Part shown: positions 19,585 through 29,365 of the stretch, one piece after another
Layout of the letters: the number at the start of each line of letters is the position of its first letter
Numbering within the stretch: position 1 is the stretch's first letter
NCBI RefSeq assembly: GCF_028858535.1
Contig: NZ_JAPMOU010000010.1
Location: 100,676 to 164,675, forward strand
Source: Spartinivicinus poritis
Lineage (GTDB): Bacteria > Pseudomonadota > Gammaproteobacteria > Pseudomonadales > Zooshikellaceae
DNA: 64,000 bases
Direction of reading: 5' to 3'
Notes under the pieces: model-generated
Seen by the model: only the letters and a program-made list of their open reading frames with translations
Databases searched by the model: none
Told to the model about the DNA's origin: nothing
Position numbers and translations under genes: made by a program

Positions 19585-20205
19585 ATGTTTCGCTTTGGTC
19601 AGCTATCCTACAATGCTTTCCACTTCTCGCAGTGGAAAGCAATTAAACTACTACTCTGTTTGCTTGGCTTCATTAATAGCACGAATGTTGTAGCAAGTGC
19701 ACAACAACTGCCAGATGCGGAAATGCGGGCCTATTTAAAAAGTACTATTGCTAAAGCAGATAGCTTTCATGATCGCTTTGATGCAGAAGTGTGGTTAGTG
19801 GATATGTCTGGCCGACTAAAGCGCTATATCAAAGACCCTAAAAAGCGCTTGGAGATTCTTCGGCTTGTCCACAAAGAGGCATCCCGAGCTGACTTACAAC
19901 CAGAGCTAGTGCTGTCTGTCATTCATGTGGAAAGTTTATTTAATCGTTTTGCCATTTCTCGTGTCGGTGCTCAAGGACTCATGCAAGTAATGCCCTTTTG
20001 GAAAAAAGAAATTGGCAGACCTAATGATAACTTAACTGATATTGCCACTAATATTCGCTATGGCTGCACAATTCTTAGCTACTACTTGAAAAAAGAAAAA
20101 GGCAACCTCACCCGAGCACTGGCTAGATATAATGGCAGCTTAGGAAAAACGTGGTACCCCAGCCGCGTATTTACTGCCTGGAATCGTTTTTGGCAGGCTC
20201 GTTAG
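19585..20205 (+). CDS. Lytic transglycosylase, SLT domain
   Basis: A 206-residue exported murein lytic transglycosylase that cleaves glycan strands with 1,6-anhydro product formation. An N-terminal hydrophobic segment (LLLCLLGFINSTNVVAS) acts as a signal peptide. The catalytic Glu is in LVLSVIHVESLFNRFAISR and the domain motif in VGAQGLMQVMPFWKKEIG, followed by NIRYGCTILSYYL and ALARYNGS. The start at 19585 leaves a longer n-region than usual; a later start is possible. It lies 52 bp after proS on the same strand. Confidence 0.92.
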   Translation: MFRFGQLSYNAFHFSQWKAIKLLLCLLGFINSTNVVASAQQLPDAEMRAYLKSTIAKADSFHDRFDAEVWLVDMSGRLKRYIKDPKKRLEILRLVHKEASRADLQPELVLSVIHVESLFNRFAISRVGAQGLMQVMPFWKKEIGRPNDNLTDIATNIRYGCTILSYYLKKEKGNLTRALARYNGSLGKTWYPSRVFTAWNRFWQAR

Positions 20206-20243
20206 CGTCCTTTTAGTTGCTCACTTATTTTGTGCATGACACA

Positions 20244-20516
20244 CTAACAAGTCATAAAACCATCGCTAGCTTCACTTTCAGTATCAGTTACCTTAAGTTC
20301 ATTAACCACAGCCATCGGCGGCCCTTCTTCCAACCACTCAAGCAGTTTAGTCACTGATGCCTCACTACCACACATCAACACTTCAACCCGACCATCGTCA
20401 AGGTTTTTTGCATAGCCACAAATACCTAGTCGATCAGCCTGCTGTTTAGTTGAAGCACGAAACCAGACGCCTTGTACCTTTCCAGATACCCAGGCTTTTT
20501 TATATACCTTACTCAT
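20244..20516 (-). CDS. yccX: Acylphosphatase
   Basis: A 90-residue acylphosphatase hydrolysing carboxyl-phosphate bonds. The catalytic pair is in SGKVQGVWFRASTKQQADRLG (Arg of the GVWFR loop) and the Asn in GYAKNLDDGRVEVLMCG. Length and motifs match the family fully. A single gene between the convergent lytic transglycosylase and the TlpA-like gene. Confidence 0.95.
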   Translation of the reverse strand: MSKVYKKAWVSGKVQGVWFRASTKQQADRLGICGYAKNLDDGRVEVLMCGSEASVTKLLEWLEEGPPMAVVNELKVTDTESEASDGFMTC

Positions 20517-20556
20517 GTTTGTTACCTTATCTTGAGGATAGCTATAAAAGGTGCCC

Positions 20557-21000
20557 TTATTTATATAAGCTTATCACTTGGTGGATTGACTCTGCCGTTT
20601 GCGGTCCTAACAATGTTTTCACCAGCTTACCAGTTGGACTGATTAATACAGTAAAAGGCAACACATTGGGCCTACTAAATTGGTAATATTCTCTAGGGTC
20701 TTGCTGCAACACCGAAAATGTTATGGCCAAATCTTGCATTTGTTTATTTAGCGCTACCTGATCAGGCAAATCAAAGTTCACTCCAAGTACTTTGATATTA
20801 TTATTTTGTTGGTCAAGCTGGTTGAGTTCAGGCACTTCTTTACGACAAGGGGAACACCAGGCAGCCCAATAATTGATAAGTAGCCACTGCCCTTTATACG
20901 ACTCTAAGTCAACTGTGTTATTATTGTGATCATAAAAAACCCCATTACTACAGCCAAATAAACTTAAGCAAAGCAGGCAAACAGTCACTATCCTAAACAT
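20557..21000 (-). CDS. TlpA/ResA-like thioredoxin-fold lipoprotein
   Basis: A 147-residue periplasmic thiol-disulfide protein anchored by a lipid. I start at ATG 21000, with AAGGAA upstream, because the signal peptide then runs MFRIVTVCLLCLSLFGC with lipobox LFGC (Cys17). The thioredoxin active site is WCSPC in NYWAAWCSPCRKEVPEL, and the cis-proline lies in NVLPFTVLI. The family reduces apo-cytochromes or periplasmic thiols; the client here is unknown. Confidence 0.9.
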   Translation of the reverse strand: MFRIVTVCLLCLSLFGCSNGVFYDHNNNTVDLESYKGQWLLINYWAAWCSPCRKEVPELNQLDQQNNNIKVLGVNFDLPDQVALNKQMQDLAITFSVLQQDPREYYQFSRPNVLPFTVLISPTGKLVKTLLGPQTAESIHQVISLYK

Positions 21001-21178
21001 AGAGGGGTTCCTTCGATTATTAATTACTTTTTTATGGGCACTTTCATTAACACAGTTTTTTGCCCTCAGAAGTATAACCAAAGCGAATGATGTTTAGCGA
21101 CGATAACAACCTCTAACATCCATTCGAATCTAGGTATAACAACAGGCTAACAGCAGTTATTGTATAAGTTGGTTGCTA

Positions 21179-22732
21179 ATGTATCAGGCAGTAGTCATGT
21201 TATCAGTTCCAAAGCAACAAATTACCAGAAACATTGTTATCAATTGCACACCGCAGGCAATCAAGCAAGAATTAAAAGACTTACCTATCCAGGATATGCC
21301 GTATACCCTGCGACAAACCTGTGCACTATTAGCACTCATTAATCGCACCCAAATTAATGACAATAAGCGTTTAGGCATTATGCAATGCTTTGACTATGCT
21401 TTTCGCAACCTTGATGAGCATTATCATTTACGCAATCCTCAAGCGCTGCTTCATAGTACTAATAAAGAAAAAGACAAACTGGCTGAACTAAAGCAAGAAA
21501 TGGCTTACGGTTACAAAACCATTTTATTGGAAGCCATTGCCCGAAATGACCTTACCCATAAGCCCATAGCAGAAATTATTTATATGGCGATGTATTATCT
21601 AGGCCACAGCATTATGCAGTGTTATGATAATTACACGCTACCAAATAACGATCTTTGGTATGAAATAAACCAGCTCTATAGTTTCGCAGAGCGCTACCAA
21701 GTGCATCGAGTAACCATTGGCAGAGCTTTTTCTTTACCTGCTGCCAACACCATAGAAGACTACTTTAAACAAATATTGTTAGTAGAGCTTGCTAACCCCT
21801 ATCAACTAAGCCCTGGCGAAAGCTGGCAAGTGTATAGTTATTTGGGTCACTGGGTTAAACATGTGAAGTTACTGAATGAGCCTCAGTACCTGAATCACTC
21901 TGAGTATTTTTTATTAGATTTAGACAGCCAACGCTGCCCCCACCAAATTTTTGCCCCCCCACAACCTGATCAACATAGCTTTCGCTATCTCACACCCGAT
22001 CGGCTTATTGCTCTCATTGAACAGCATATTAATACCTTGCGAGGGGGCCACCGACCTGCTGAAATTGGCATTCCCAATAGCAACAATAATAAGCGGGCTA
22101 TTGAATTATTAATGATCATCGAGCGTCAGTGGCAACATTTAAAACACCGCCAAGGGCTGCGGCTACCTTGCGACTCATTTACTGCGGTGGCCTGGGGTGT
22201 AGACACTATTCACGAGCTATTAATCCCCAGTGATAACCTACCCATTCAGGCCAATGGCCAACATCGCGCTACTGGAAAAATGGTGAATGAGAGCCCAGGA
22301 GGCTATTGCTTAAAAATAAATCAAGCACTGATGAACGAGTTTTATAATGGCCAAATCATTGCTATGCGCAGTGATAGACAGTCTCACCCACGCTGGCTAT
22401 TAGGGTTTGTTCGTTGGCAACAACAATTACCCCGAACCGGTAACAGCTTAGTTGGTATTCAATATTTAAAAGGGCACGTACGCCCCGTAACCTTACACCC
22501 CATCCAAAAGCTGTCTAAAAAGCAAACGTTAGCCGGCTTAATGTTGACTAGCCAAGAGAATGATGGCAAACAACAGCACTCATTACTTGCTTCAGCCGGC
22601 ACCTTAGCCCTGGGCAAAGAGCTTCAGCTTATGGTGCCACAGAAACAAAAAGGCTATGAAATTCAAACCAACCACTTGCTAAATCATACCCCTCTTGTAG
22701 AGCAATACTCTTTTAAGGCTTATGCAGCTTAA
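21179..22732 (+). CDS. Conserved hypothetical with PilZ-like C-terminus
   Basis: About 517 residues, no signal peptide or membrane helix. I do not recognise the N-terminal two-thirds, which looks helical. The part from about residue 360 has a PilZ-like pattern: GKMVNESPGGYCL fits the (D/N)xSxxG c-di-GMP motif, followed by WLLGFVRWQQ and SLVGIQYLKG. The leading RxxxR is not clear. A c-di-GMP receptor is a fair guess, not proven. Start choices are TTG 21173, ATG 21179 and ATG 21197, none with a strong ribosome-binding site. The 3' end overlaps yihY by 20 bp, tail to tail. Confidence 0.7.
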   Translation: MYQAVVMLSVPKQQITRNIVINCTPQAIKQELKDLPIQDMPYTLRQTCALLALINRTQINDNKRLGIMQCFDYAFRNLDEHYHLRNPQALLHSTNKEKDKLAELKQEMAYGYKTILLEAIARNDLTHKPIAEIIYMAMYYLGHSIMQCYDNYTLPNNDLWYEINQLYSFAERYQVHRVTIGRAFSLPAANTIEDYFKQILLVELANPYQLSPGESWQVYSYLGHWVKHVKLLNEPQYLNHSEYFLLDLDSQRCPHQIFAPPQPDQHSFRYLTPDRLIALIEQHINTLRGGHRPAEIGIPNSNNNKRAIELLMIIERQWQHLKHRQGLRLPCDSFTAVAWGVDTIHELLIPSDNLPIQANGQHRATGKMVNESPGGYCLKINQALMNEFYNGQIIAMRSDRQSHPRWLLGFVRWQQQLPRTGNSLVGIQYLKGHVRPVTLHPIQKLSKKQTLAGLMLTSQENDGKQQHSLLASAGTLALGKELQLMVPQKQKGYEIQTNHLLNHTPLVEQYSFKAYAA

Positions 22733-23972
22733 CAAGCTCATTGTCGCCTTGCTGAGCAATTAACGAGACGACACTACCAGATAGCTGTTTAGCCGCTGCC
22801 TGGTTAGTATTATTCAGTTTTTCAACCAGCTGCTTGGCCCAGGGAGGCAGTTGACCAGGTTTAAGTAAAGCCAACTCGTCACTACTAGGCAGCGACCATG
22901 GTAATCCTTGGATAAATGAGCAAAGCGGTATTTCAGCCAAATCACGGGCGAGTATCAGCTCGTTACTTTCATTTTTAGTCACAATTCCCTCGATCAGTAG
23001 GTAATTAGTGTATTGCTCCCAGTCTTCCAGGGCCATACCCCACCCCATTGATCGGACATCCTTTAACTCTGTTGGCCTGCCATGCTGAAACTGCTGCCAG
23101 AATGTGGCTAACACCATTAACATCCCAACAGTTCTAGGTATAGGTTGTTGACGGGTAACTTCTTCCAATACCCCCAAGGCACGAATCAGCTCCGCACCTA
23201 ATAATACAATAACCCAGGATAAATAAATCCATAATAGAAAAATGGGTACAGCAGCAAAAGCACCATAAATAAGCTGATAAGTCGGTGTTAACGTAACAAA
23301 GTAGGCAAATCCTTGTTTAGCGATTTCAAACAGTAAAGCAACAATAGCACTGCCAATTAAAGCATGTTTAAATCTGACCGGGCGATTAGGCACTGCCATA
23401 TAAATTAAGCAAAATGCCGCTGTACTTAACAGCAAAGGCGCCACTCTGAAAATGATTCGCTCCCCCCCTAACAAAGAGGTGGCATCACTAAACAGTTTTA
23501 ATGACGTTAAATAAGAACTAAGGAGAAAGCCTGCGCCTAACAATAACGGCCCTAAACTTAAAATGGCCCAATACAATAAAAAGCTCGCCAAGCCTCGTCG
23601 GCTTTGTTTAACATGCCAGATTGAGTTTAACGCCCCTTCAATGGTTCTAAGCATCATAAAGGCAGTGATAATTAAGAAGATCACCCCCACTGCAGTTAGG
23701 CTTCTTGCTTGTTCAGAAAACTGGGTTAAGTACTGTTGTACTTTATTACCTGTATTGGGCAAAAAATTACTAAAAATAAATGATTGAATTTGCCCACCCA
23801 CATCCTGAAAAGATGGAATGGCAGCAAACATACTGTAAGTCACCGTCATTAAGGGGACAACAGCAAATAACGTGGTATAAGTGAGTGCAGCAGCACTATT
23901 CAAACAGCCATCAGCAGCAAAGCGTTGACCAATATGCACTAATAAGCGCTTAACCGTCAGCCACCAATTCAT
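22713..23972 (-). CDS. yihY: YihY/BrkB family inner-membrane protein
   Basis: A 419-residue protein with about six membrane helices in the first 270 residues and a soluble C-terminal region. Family blocks are LNSAAALTYTTLFAVVPLMTV, LTAVGVIFLIITAFMMLRTIEGALN and YGAFAAVPIFLLWIYLSWVIVLLGAEL. Once called ribonuclease BN by mistake, the family has no settled function. Start ATG 23972 has GGGGGA five bases upstream; the longer frame from 24005 does not. Convergent with the PilZ-like gene, with a 20-bp overlap. Confidence 0.93.
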   Translation of the reverse strand: MNWWLTVKRLLVHIGQRFAADGCLNSAAALTYTTLFAVVPLMTVTYSMFAAIPSFQDVGGQIQSFIFSNFLPNTGNKVQQYLTQFSEQARSLTAVGVIFLIITAFMMLRTIEGALNSIWHVKQSRRGLASFLLYWAILSLGPLLLGAGFLLSSYLTSLKLFSDATSLLGGERIIFRVAPLLLSTAAFCLIYMAVPNRPVRFKHALIGSAIVALLFEIAKQGFAYFVTLTPTYQLIYGAFAAVPIFLLWIYLSWVIVLLGAELIRALGVLEEVTRQQPIPRTVGMLMVLATFWQQFQHGRPTELKDVRSMGWGMALEDWEQYTNYLLIEGIVTKNESNELILARDLAEIPLCSFIQGLPWSLPSSDELALLKPGQLPPWAKQLVEKLNNTNQAAAKQLSGSVVSLIAQQGDNELVKLHKP

Positions 23973-24033
23973 TGTTTTCCCCCTTTTGGTATAATCATCC
24001 ACCAACTACTTATCCAATAAGGTAACAATCCAT

Positions 24034-24995
<962 letters not shown>

Positions 24996-25049
24996 TCTTC
25001 ACCACAATAGCAGCCTGTTTAAGCTGCTTTTATTTAGCTAGTATTTTAT

Positions 25050-25424
25050 ATGCCTGAATTTAACCACCCTACTGTTAGCCGACTTTATCAAATTAACGTA
25101 CTTTTGCTTACGTTGTTATTAGCCACCTTAACGCTCTGGATTTTTGTGATAAATCCCCCCAGCGTGGACCGACCTTATATTATCTGGCTGGTGCAAATTG
25201 TGCCGATTGCTATCATTATTCCGGGAGTATTAAAAGGTAATCCAAGAAGTTTTGCCTGGTTGTGTTTTATTATTTTGTTGTATTTTACCTCTGCAGTGCT
25301 AAACACCTATGAGTCGCCAAGTGAGCTATATGGTTGGATCAAACTCACGCTTTGTATAAGTTTGTTTATTACAGCAATGATGTATGTTCGTTGTTACTAT
25401 CGGCTTAATGGGACTAAGTCATAA
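25050..25424 (+). CDS. DUF2069 membrane protein
   Basis: A 124-residue protein with four membrane helices (about 13-32, 43-60, 66-85, 95-113) and the DUF2069 motif WLVQIVPIAIIIPGVLKGN. Function unknown. It is third in the arsC-wrbA-DUF2069 run, a conserved order that supports its reality. Confidence 0.9.
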   Translation: MPEFNHPTVSRLYQINVLLLTLLLATLTLWIFVINPPSVDRPYIIWLVQIVPIAIIIPGVLKGNPRSFAWLCFIILLYFTSAVLNTYESPSELYGWIKLTLCISLFITAMMYVRCYYRLNGTKS

Positions 25425-25503
25425 GTAAAACAAGTGTAGGGCAACTTACCTACCTGCTAATTGTTTCTAATAAAAGTTAGAAAAAAACCTGCGTAACCAT
25501 ATA

Positions 25504-25604
25504 GGGCTAGATAAACAATGCTGAACCTTATGAGGCAGGGACGCCGACTCGAGCATCCAGGAATGGACGGACTAGTTGCGAGTTCAGTATTGTTTATCTA
25601 GCCC
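25504..25604. repeat. 101-bp element with 23-bp terminal inverted repeats
   Basis: The left end begins GGGCTAGATAAACAATG and continues to CTGAAC; the right end is its reverse complement with one mismatch in 23 bases. The 55-bp centre is GC-richer and codes nothing. The shape is that of a MITE or a REP-like palindrome. Its ends differ from those of family A (9383, 51122) and family B (49583, 52160). Confidence 0.65.
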
Positions 25605-25754
25605 CCTCACCTAACTGTCTACTGTCTGATAATACGCCTGTTATCCCATACCCATTAGCTTTCCAGTTATTTCTAGAAAAAAAGCTTTTTCTCTTCTAGT
25701 CTACACTTCTCCCCAAACACAAATTTTAGGCGCTCGCCCCTTGACTCAATCAAT

Positions 25755-25771
25755 ATGTAATAATATAACAT
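25755..25771. promoter_or_regulatory. Zur-box-like operator for the zinc operon
   Basis: ATGTAATAATATAACAT is a near-perfect palindrome (ATGTAATA, centre A, TATAACAT, one mismatch). The right half is identical to the TATAACAT half of the gammaproteobacterial Zur consensus. It lies 87 bp before the start of the zinc-uptake gene cluster, where a zinc-dependent repressor would act. Confidence 0.7.
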
Positions 25772-25858
25772 TACAGTTTTTACGTTACTGATGCCATGGA
25801 CTATAAACAGTCGCTTTAGCACTAGTTAGTGCTGTATCAAAAAAGTTTAGGAGCTAAC

Positions 25859-26488
25859 ATGAAGTCAAAATACCTGGTTACCGCTGTACTTGCCTCTACC
25901 CTATTTAATACCACCTACGCTAAAGAAGGCCATCAGCAGCATGATGCTCATGAGCATGGCCATGCCCAATTAAATATTGCTCAAGAAGGCAGCACCGTCA
26001 CCATGCAGTTTATTTCCCCTGCGATGAATATTGTAGGGTTTGAGCACCACCCTAAAACAGAAGAACAAGAAGCACAGGTCAAACAAGCGATTAAGCAGCT
26101 GGAAAATGGCAGTGCTTTATTTGGATTCCCTAAAAAAGCCGGGTGTAAACTCGCCAGCGCTAAAGTAGAAACAGAATTGATGGAGGCGCATGGTGACCAT
26201 GACGACGACCATCATGAAAAAGACCACCATGAAGAAAAAAAGCATCATGATAAGGCCGAAAAACACCACGAAGAAGAGCATCATGATGAACATGAAGAAG
26301 AAAGCCACAGTGAATTCGAAGTAGAATACAGTTTTAACTGCAGTCAGCCAAAGCAGTTTCACCAGTTGCAGGTACGCCTATTTGAAACCTTTAAAGGCAT
26401 TGAAGAAATACGCACTCAATATATTAGTGATAAAGGCCAACAAGGATTTGAGTTAACCCCTAAAGTTTCAGTTTTTAATCTACCTTAA
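25859..26488 (+). CDS. zrgA: ZrgA-family zinc-uptake periplasmic protein (DUF2796)
   Basis: A 209-residue exported protein of the DUF2796/ZrgA family, which in Vibrio cholerae takes part in zinc import. The signal peptide ends at TYA (residue 21), then HEHGHAQLNIA, the family's first metal motif, and about residues 112-150 form a His/Glu/Asp-rich tract with many HH and HD pairs that should bind Zn2+. It ends in the FNCSQPKQFHQLQVRLFETF block. Start ATG 25859 has TTTAGGAG upstream; the longer frame from 25829 is unlikely. First gene of four behind the Zur-like site. Confidence 0.9.
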   Translation: MKSKYLVTAVLASTLFNTTYAKEGHQQHDAHEHGHAQLNIAQEGSTVTMQFISPAMNIVGFEHHPKTEEQEAQVKQAIKQLENGSALFGFPKKAGCKLASAKVETELMEAHGDHDDDHHEKDHHEEKKHHDKAEKHHEEEHHDEHEEESHSEFEVEYSFNCSQPKQFHQLQVRLFETFKGIEEIRTQYISDKGQQGFELTPKVSVFNLP

Positions 26489-26585
26489 TAGTGGTTTTTC
26501 TGCTTTATTCACTGAACAGCTGCTAGCGAGCTTCTACAATCAGCCGCGAGCAAAACATGAAGGTATTAGTAGTCGAATATTCAAC

Positions 26586-27299
26586 ATGGAACATATCCAC
26601 TTAACTGACGTGCAATACAGCTGGCAACCCGGCCAGCTCACTATTGATATTCCTGAGCTGGTCATCGAGCGTCATTCCAGAGTATTTATCAAAGGGCCCA
26701 GTGGCTGCGGCAAAACGACCTTACTTGGCTTATTAGGTGGCATCATGTTGCCTAACCAAGGTAGCATTAATTTATTGGGTACTGATGTTGCCAAACTATC
26801 CAGCATTCAGCGAGATCATTTCCGTAGCGAACATATTGGTTTTATTTTCCAAATGTTTAATTTGCTGCCTTATCTATCAGTAGTTGACAATATTATTCTG
26901 CCCTGCCGTTTTTCAAAACAGCGCAAACAAAAAGCGTTGGCAGAATATGCCAGCTTACCGAAAGCGGCTATGTCACTGCTGGCACAGCTAGGTTTAAACC
27001 AAACTGACTTACACCAGCGTAAAGTCACTGAGCTGAGTATCGGCCAACAACAACGGGTTGCTGCAGCCCGAGCCTTGATCGGCCACCCCGAGTTGATTAT
27101 TGCCGACGAGCCAACTTCTGCACTTGATACCGATGCTCGAGAGGGTTTTCTTAAATTGCTATTTGATGTATGTGAAAAAGCTGGTGCTACCCTGCTGTTT
27201 GTGAGCCACGATGGCACGCTTGAACACTTATTTTCCAACACTTTGGATATGCGCCTGATTAACAAAGCTAGCCAAGTGACTACCAGCGAGGTTGCTTAA
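26586..27299 (+). CDS. ABC transporter ATPase of the Zrg zinc operon (LolD/MacB type)
   Basis: A 237-residue ATPase. Walker A GPSGCGKTT (about 36-44), Q-loop FIFQMFNLLPYLSVVDN, signature LSIGQQQRVAAARAL, Walker B LIIADEPTSALD and His-switch FVSHD are all intact. The family usually partners with FtsX-like permeases, and the next gene 2 bp downstream is one. Placement behind zrgA suggests zinc-linked transport or substrate release rather than lipoprotein sorting; that assignment is by context. Confidence 0.92.
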   Translation: MEHIHLTDVQYSWQPGQLTIDIPELVIERHSRVFIKGPSGCGKTTLLGLLGGIMLPNQGSINLLGTDVAKLSSIQRDHFRSEHIGFIFQMFNLLPYLSVVDNIILPCRFSKQRKQKALAEYASLPKAAMSLLAQLGLNQTDLHQRKVTELSIGQQQRVAAARALIGHPELIIADEPTSALDTDAREGFLKLLFDVCEKAGATLLFVSHDGTLEHLFSNTLDMRLINKASQVTTSEVA

Positions 27300-27301
27300 C
27301 A

Positions 27302-28564
27302 ATGGCTGTCATGAGTCTTGCTTGGCATAGTCTACTAAACCGAAAAGTAACGGTTTGCCTGACCGTTCTGGCAATAGGTCTTAGTGTCACTTTATTGCTA
27401 GGCGTTGAAAAAATTCGCCATGAAGCAAAACGTGGTTTTATCAGCACCATTTCTGGCACAGACTTAATTGTGGGTGCCCGAACGGGGCCTGTGCAACTGC
27501 TGTTGTACTCTGTTTTTCGTATTGGTGATGCCACCAATAATATTTCCTGGGAAAACTACCAGCACTTTGCGAATCATAAAATGGTGAAGTGGAGTATTCC
27601 GTTTGCCCTTGGTGATTCTCATAAAGGCTACCGAGTTCTGGGCACTAACCAGACTTATTTTGAGCATTACCGCTATGGAAACAAGCAACCCTTAATACTG
27701 GCTCAAGGTAAACGATTTACTGATTTGTATGATGCAGTGATCGGTGCTGAGGTAGCCAAAAAACTGGGCTACCAGTTAGGTGATCAGGTTGTTTTAGCCC
27801 ATGGTGCCGGTAAAACCAGCTTTGTGAAGCACGATAATCAGCCTTTTCAAATTGCTGGCATTTTAGCTCCCACTGGTACACCAGTTGACCAAACCATTCA
27901 TGTTTCACTAGAAGCCATTGAAGCAATCCACTTGGGCTGGGAACGTGGCACTCCCTCTGCGCTGGCTAAATCCATTACCCCAGACCAAGCCCGGCAGCTG
28001 GACTTACAACCAAAAACCATTACTGCTTTTTTATTAGGATTAAAAAGTAAAATCGGTACCTTTGTATTGCAGCGGGAAGTGAATAAGTTTGAACAAGAGC
28101 CCTTGCTGGCTATCATACCGGGTGTTGCTATTACTCAGCTTTGGCAGTTAATCGGTACCGCAGAAAAAGCACTGTTGGTTATTTCTGCCTTTGTGGTAGT
28201 TACTGGTTTAATTGGTATGCTGACTACTATTTTAACATCGCTCAGTGAGCGCCGTCGTGAGATGGCTATTCTCCGCTCAGTAGGCGCCAGGCCTTTTCAC
28301 ATTTTTAGTTTAATGATCAGTGAGGCTGGACTCATTGCTATTTTAGGTTGTCTAACCGGTATTAGTTTTTTATATGGCTTAATGGCTGTTGCCCAGCCCG
28401 TTTTTATGGAGCTTTATGGCATTCATATTCAAATTAGTTTTCTCACTCAGCACGAAATAATGCTACTAAGTATTGTTATTATAAGTGGCTTTTTTATGGG
28501 CATCTTCCCAGCCTGGCGTGCTTATAAAAACTCATTAACCGACGGAATGACAATTAGGACTTAG
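27302..28564 (+). CDS. FtsX-like ABC permease of the Zrg zinc operon
   Basis: A 420-residue MacB/FtsX-type permease: one N-terminal membrane helix (about 15-35), a large periplasmic domain (about 40-275), then three helices (about 280-305, 335-358, 378-402). The conserved cytoplasmic loop ILTSLSERRREMAILRSVGA is present. It overlaps neither neighbour but has only 2 bp and 1 bp spacing, so the operon is tight. The substrate is inferred from zrgA, not visible in the protein. Confidence 0.92.
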   Translation: MAVMSLAWHSLLNRKVTVCLTVLAIGLSVTLLLGVEKIRHEAKRGFISTISGTDLIVGARTGPVQLLLYSVFRIGDATNNISWENYQHFANHKMVKWSIPFALGDSHKGYRVLGTNQTYFEHYRYGNKQPLILAQGKRFTDLYDAVIGAEVAKKLGYQLGDQVVLAHGAGKTSFVKHDNQPFQIAGILAPTGTPVDQTIHVSLEAIEAIHLGWERGTPSALAKSITPDQARQLDLQPKTITAFLLGLKSKIGTFVLQREVNKFEQEPLLAIIPGVAITQLWQLIGTAEKALLVISAFVVVTGLIGMLTTILTSLSERRREMAILRSVGARPFHIFSLMISEAGLIAILGCLTGISFLYGLMAVAQPVFMELYGIHIQISFLTQHEIMLLSIVIISGFFMGIFPAWRAYKNSLTDGMTIRT

Positions 28565-28565
28565 C

Positions 28566-29237
28566 ATGGCTAAATTAGATGTTAAAGCTGCCCTGATAAG
28601 CGCAGTGTTATTATTTTCATCCACACTCACACTAGCAGATGTAAAAACGCTTCAGTGGGAAGATTTAGTACCAGAAGATATACGTAAAGCCTTTTTGGAA
28701 GAGCAAGCCCCAAAAGACATTAACGCCCTGGCTGAAGCGCTAACCAAACAAGCTCAGGAAAAAACCAAAGGCACTGCCTCTGCTCCTGTGGTGATTGCTT
28801 TAGATAAAAAAGAAGTAAAACTACCAGGCTACATTGTGCCACTTAACATGAAAGACGATGGCTCAATTACTGAGTTTTTATTAGTGCCTTACTTTGGTGC
28901 CTGTATCCATGTTCCCCCCCCACCACCTAACCAGGTTGTTCATGTTATTCATGAAAAAGGCCTTAACCCAGATGCACTGTATGATCCCTTTTGGGTAACA
29001 GGTACTCTAAGCATCACAGGTATTGAAACCGAGCTGGCTCAAGCAGGTTATACGATGAAAGCCAAGCAGGTTGAGCTATATACCGAACCAGCTGAAGAGC
29101 AACCACCAGCCAAAGTGCCACAAGAAAAACCAAAAGAAGAGCAAGGAACTCAAAGCCAGGATCAGACTGAGCCAGCTAAACAGAAAAATACTACTACCAC
29201 ATCTGAAAAACCAGAGAGTGACAAGAAAGCGGGTTAA
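28566..29237 (+). CDS. DUF3299 exported protein of the Zrg zinc operon
   Basis: A 223-residue protein with a signal peptide ending near LTLA (residue 24) and the DUF3299 core: IALDKKEVKLPGYIVPLNMK, FLLVPYFGACIHVPPPPPNQ and PFWVTGTLSITGIETELAQAGY. After about residue 175 comes a Pro/Glu/Lys/Gln-rich tail of about 48 residues with no fold expected. DUF3299 proteins recur next to these ABC genes. A cysteine and histidine in GACIHVPPPP could bind metal; that is a guess. Confidence 0.88.
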   Translation: MAKLDVKAALISAVLLFSSTLTLADVKTLQWEDLVPEDIRKAFLEEQAPKDINALAEALTKQAQEKTKGTASAPVVIALDKKEVKLPGYIVPLNMKDDGSITEFLLVPYFGACIHVPPPPPNQVVHVIHEKGLNPDALYDPFWVTGTLSITGIETELAQAGYTMKAKQVELYTEPAEEQPPAKVPQEKPKEEQGTQSQDQTEPAKQKNTTTTSEKPESDKKAG

Positions 29238-29245
29238 TGCTACTT

Positions 29246-29275
29246 AGTGGTATCGTTATTATATGTGATACCACT
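29246..29275 (+). terminator. Hairpin after the zinc operon
   Basis: AGTGGTATC pairs perfectly with GATACCACT over a 12-base AT-rich loop, 8 bp past the last stop codon. There is no T-run after it, so it may be a weak or factor-assisted terminator. Confidence 0.45.
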
Positions 29276-29365
29276 CATTGCCCTTGGCTACACTTTCCTT
29301 AACTGCACTCCCTTACTACAGCCAAGCAACAGTTACAACCTATCATAAATGCTAAAAAGTGAGTG

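Larger units (their letters stand above)
25425..25858. other. Gap before the zinc operon: repeat element and Zur site
   Basis: 434 bases without a gene. They hold a 101-bp inverted-repeat element (25504-25604) and a Zur-like palindrome (25755-25771), both listed separately. Confidence 0.6.

Noticed and set aside
26117..26362. Hydrophobic Phe/Met-rich frame antisense to zrgA
   Set aside because: Produced by the reverse of the His/Asp/Glu-rich tract; not a real membrane protein.
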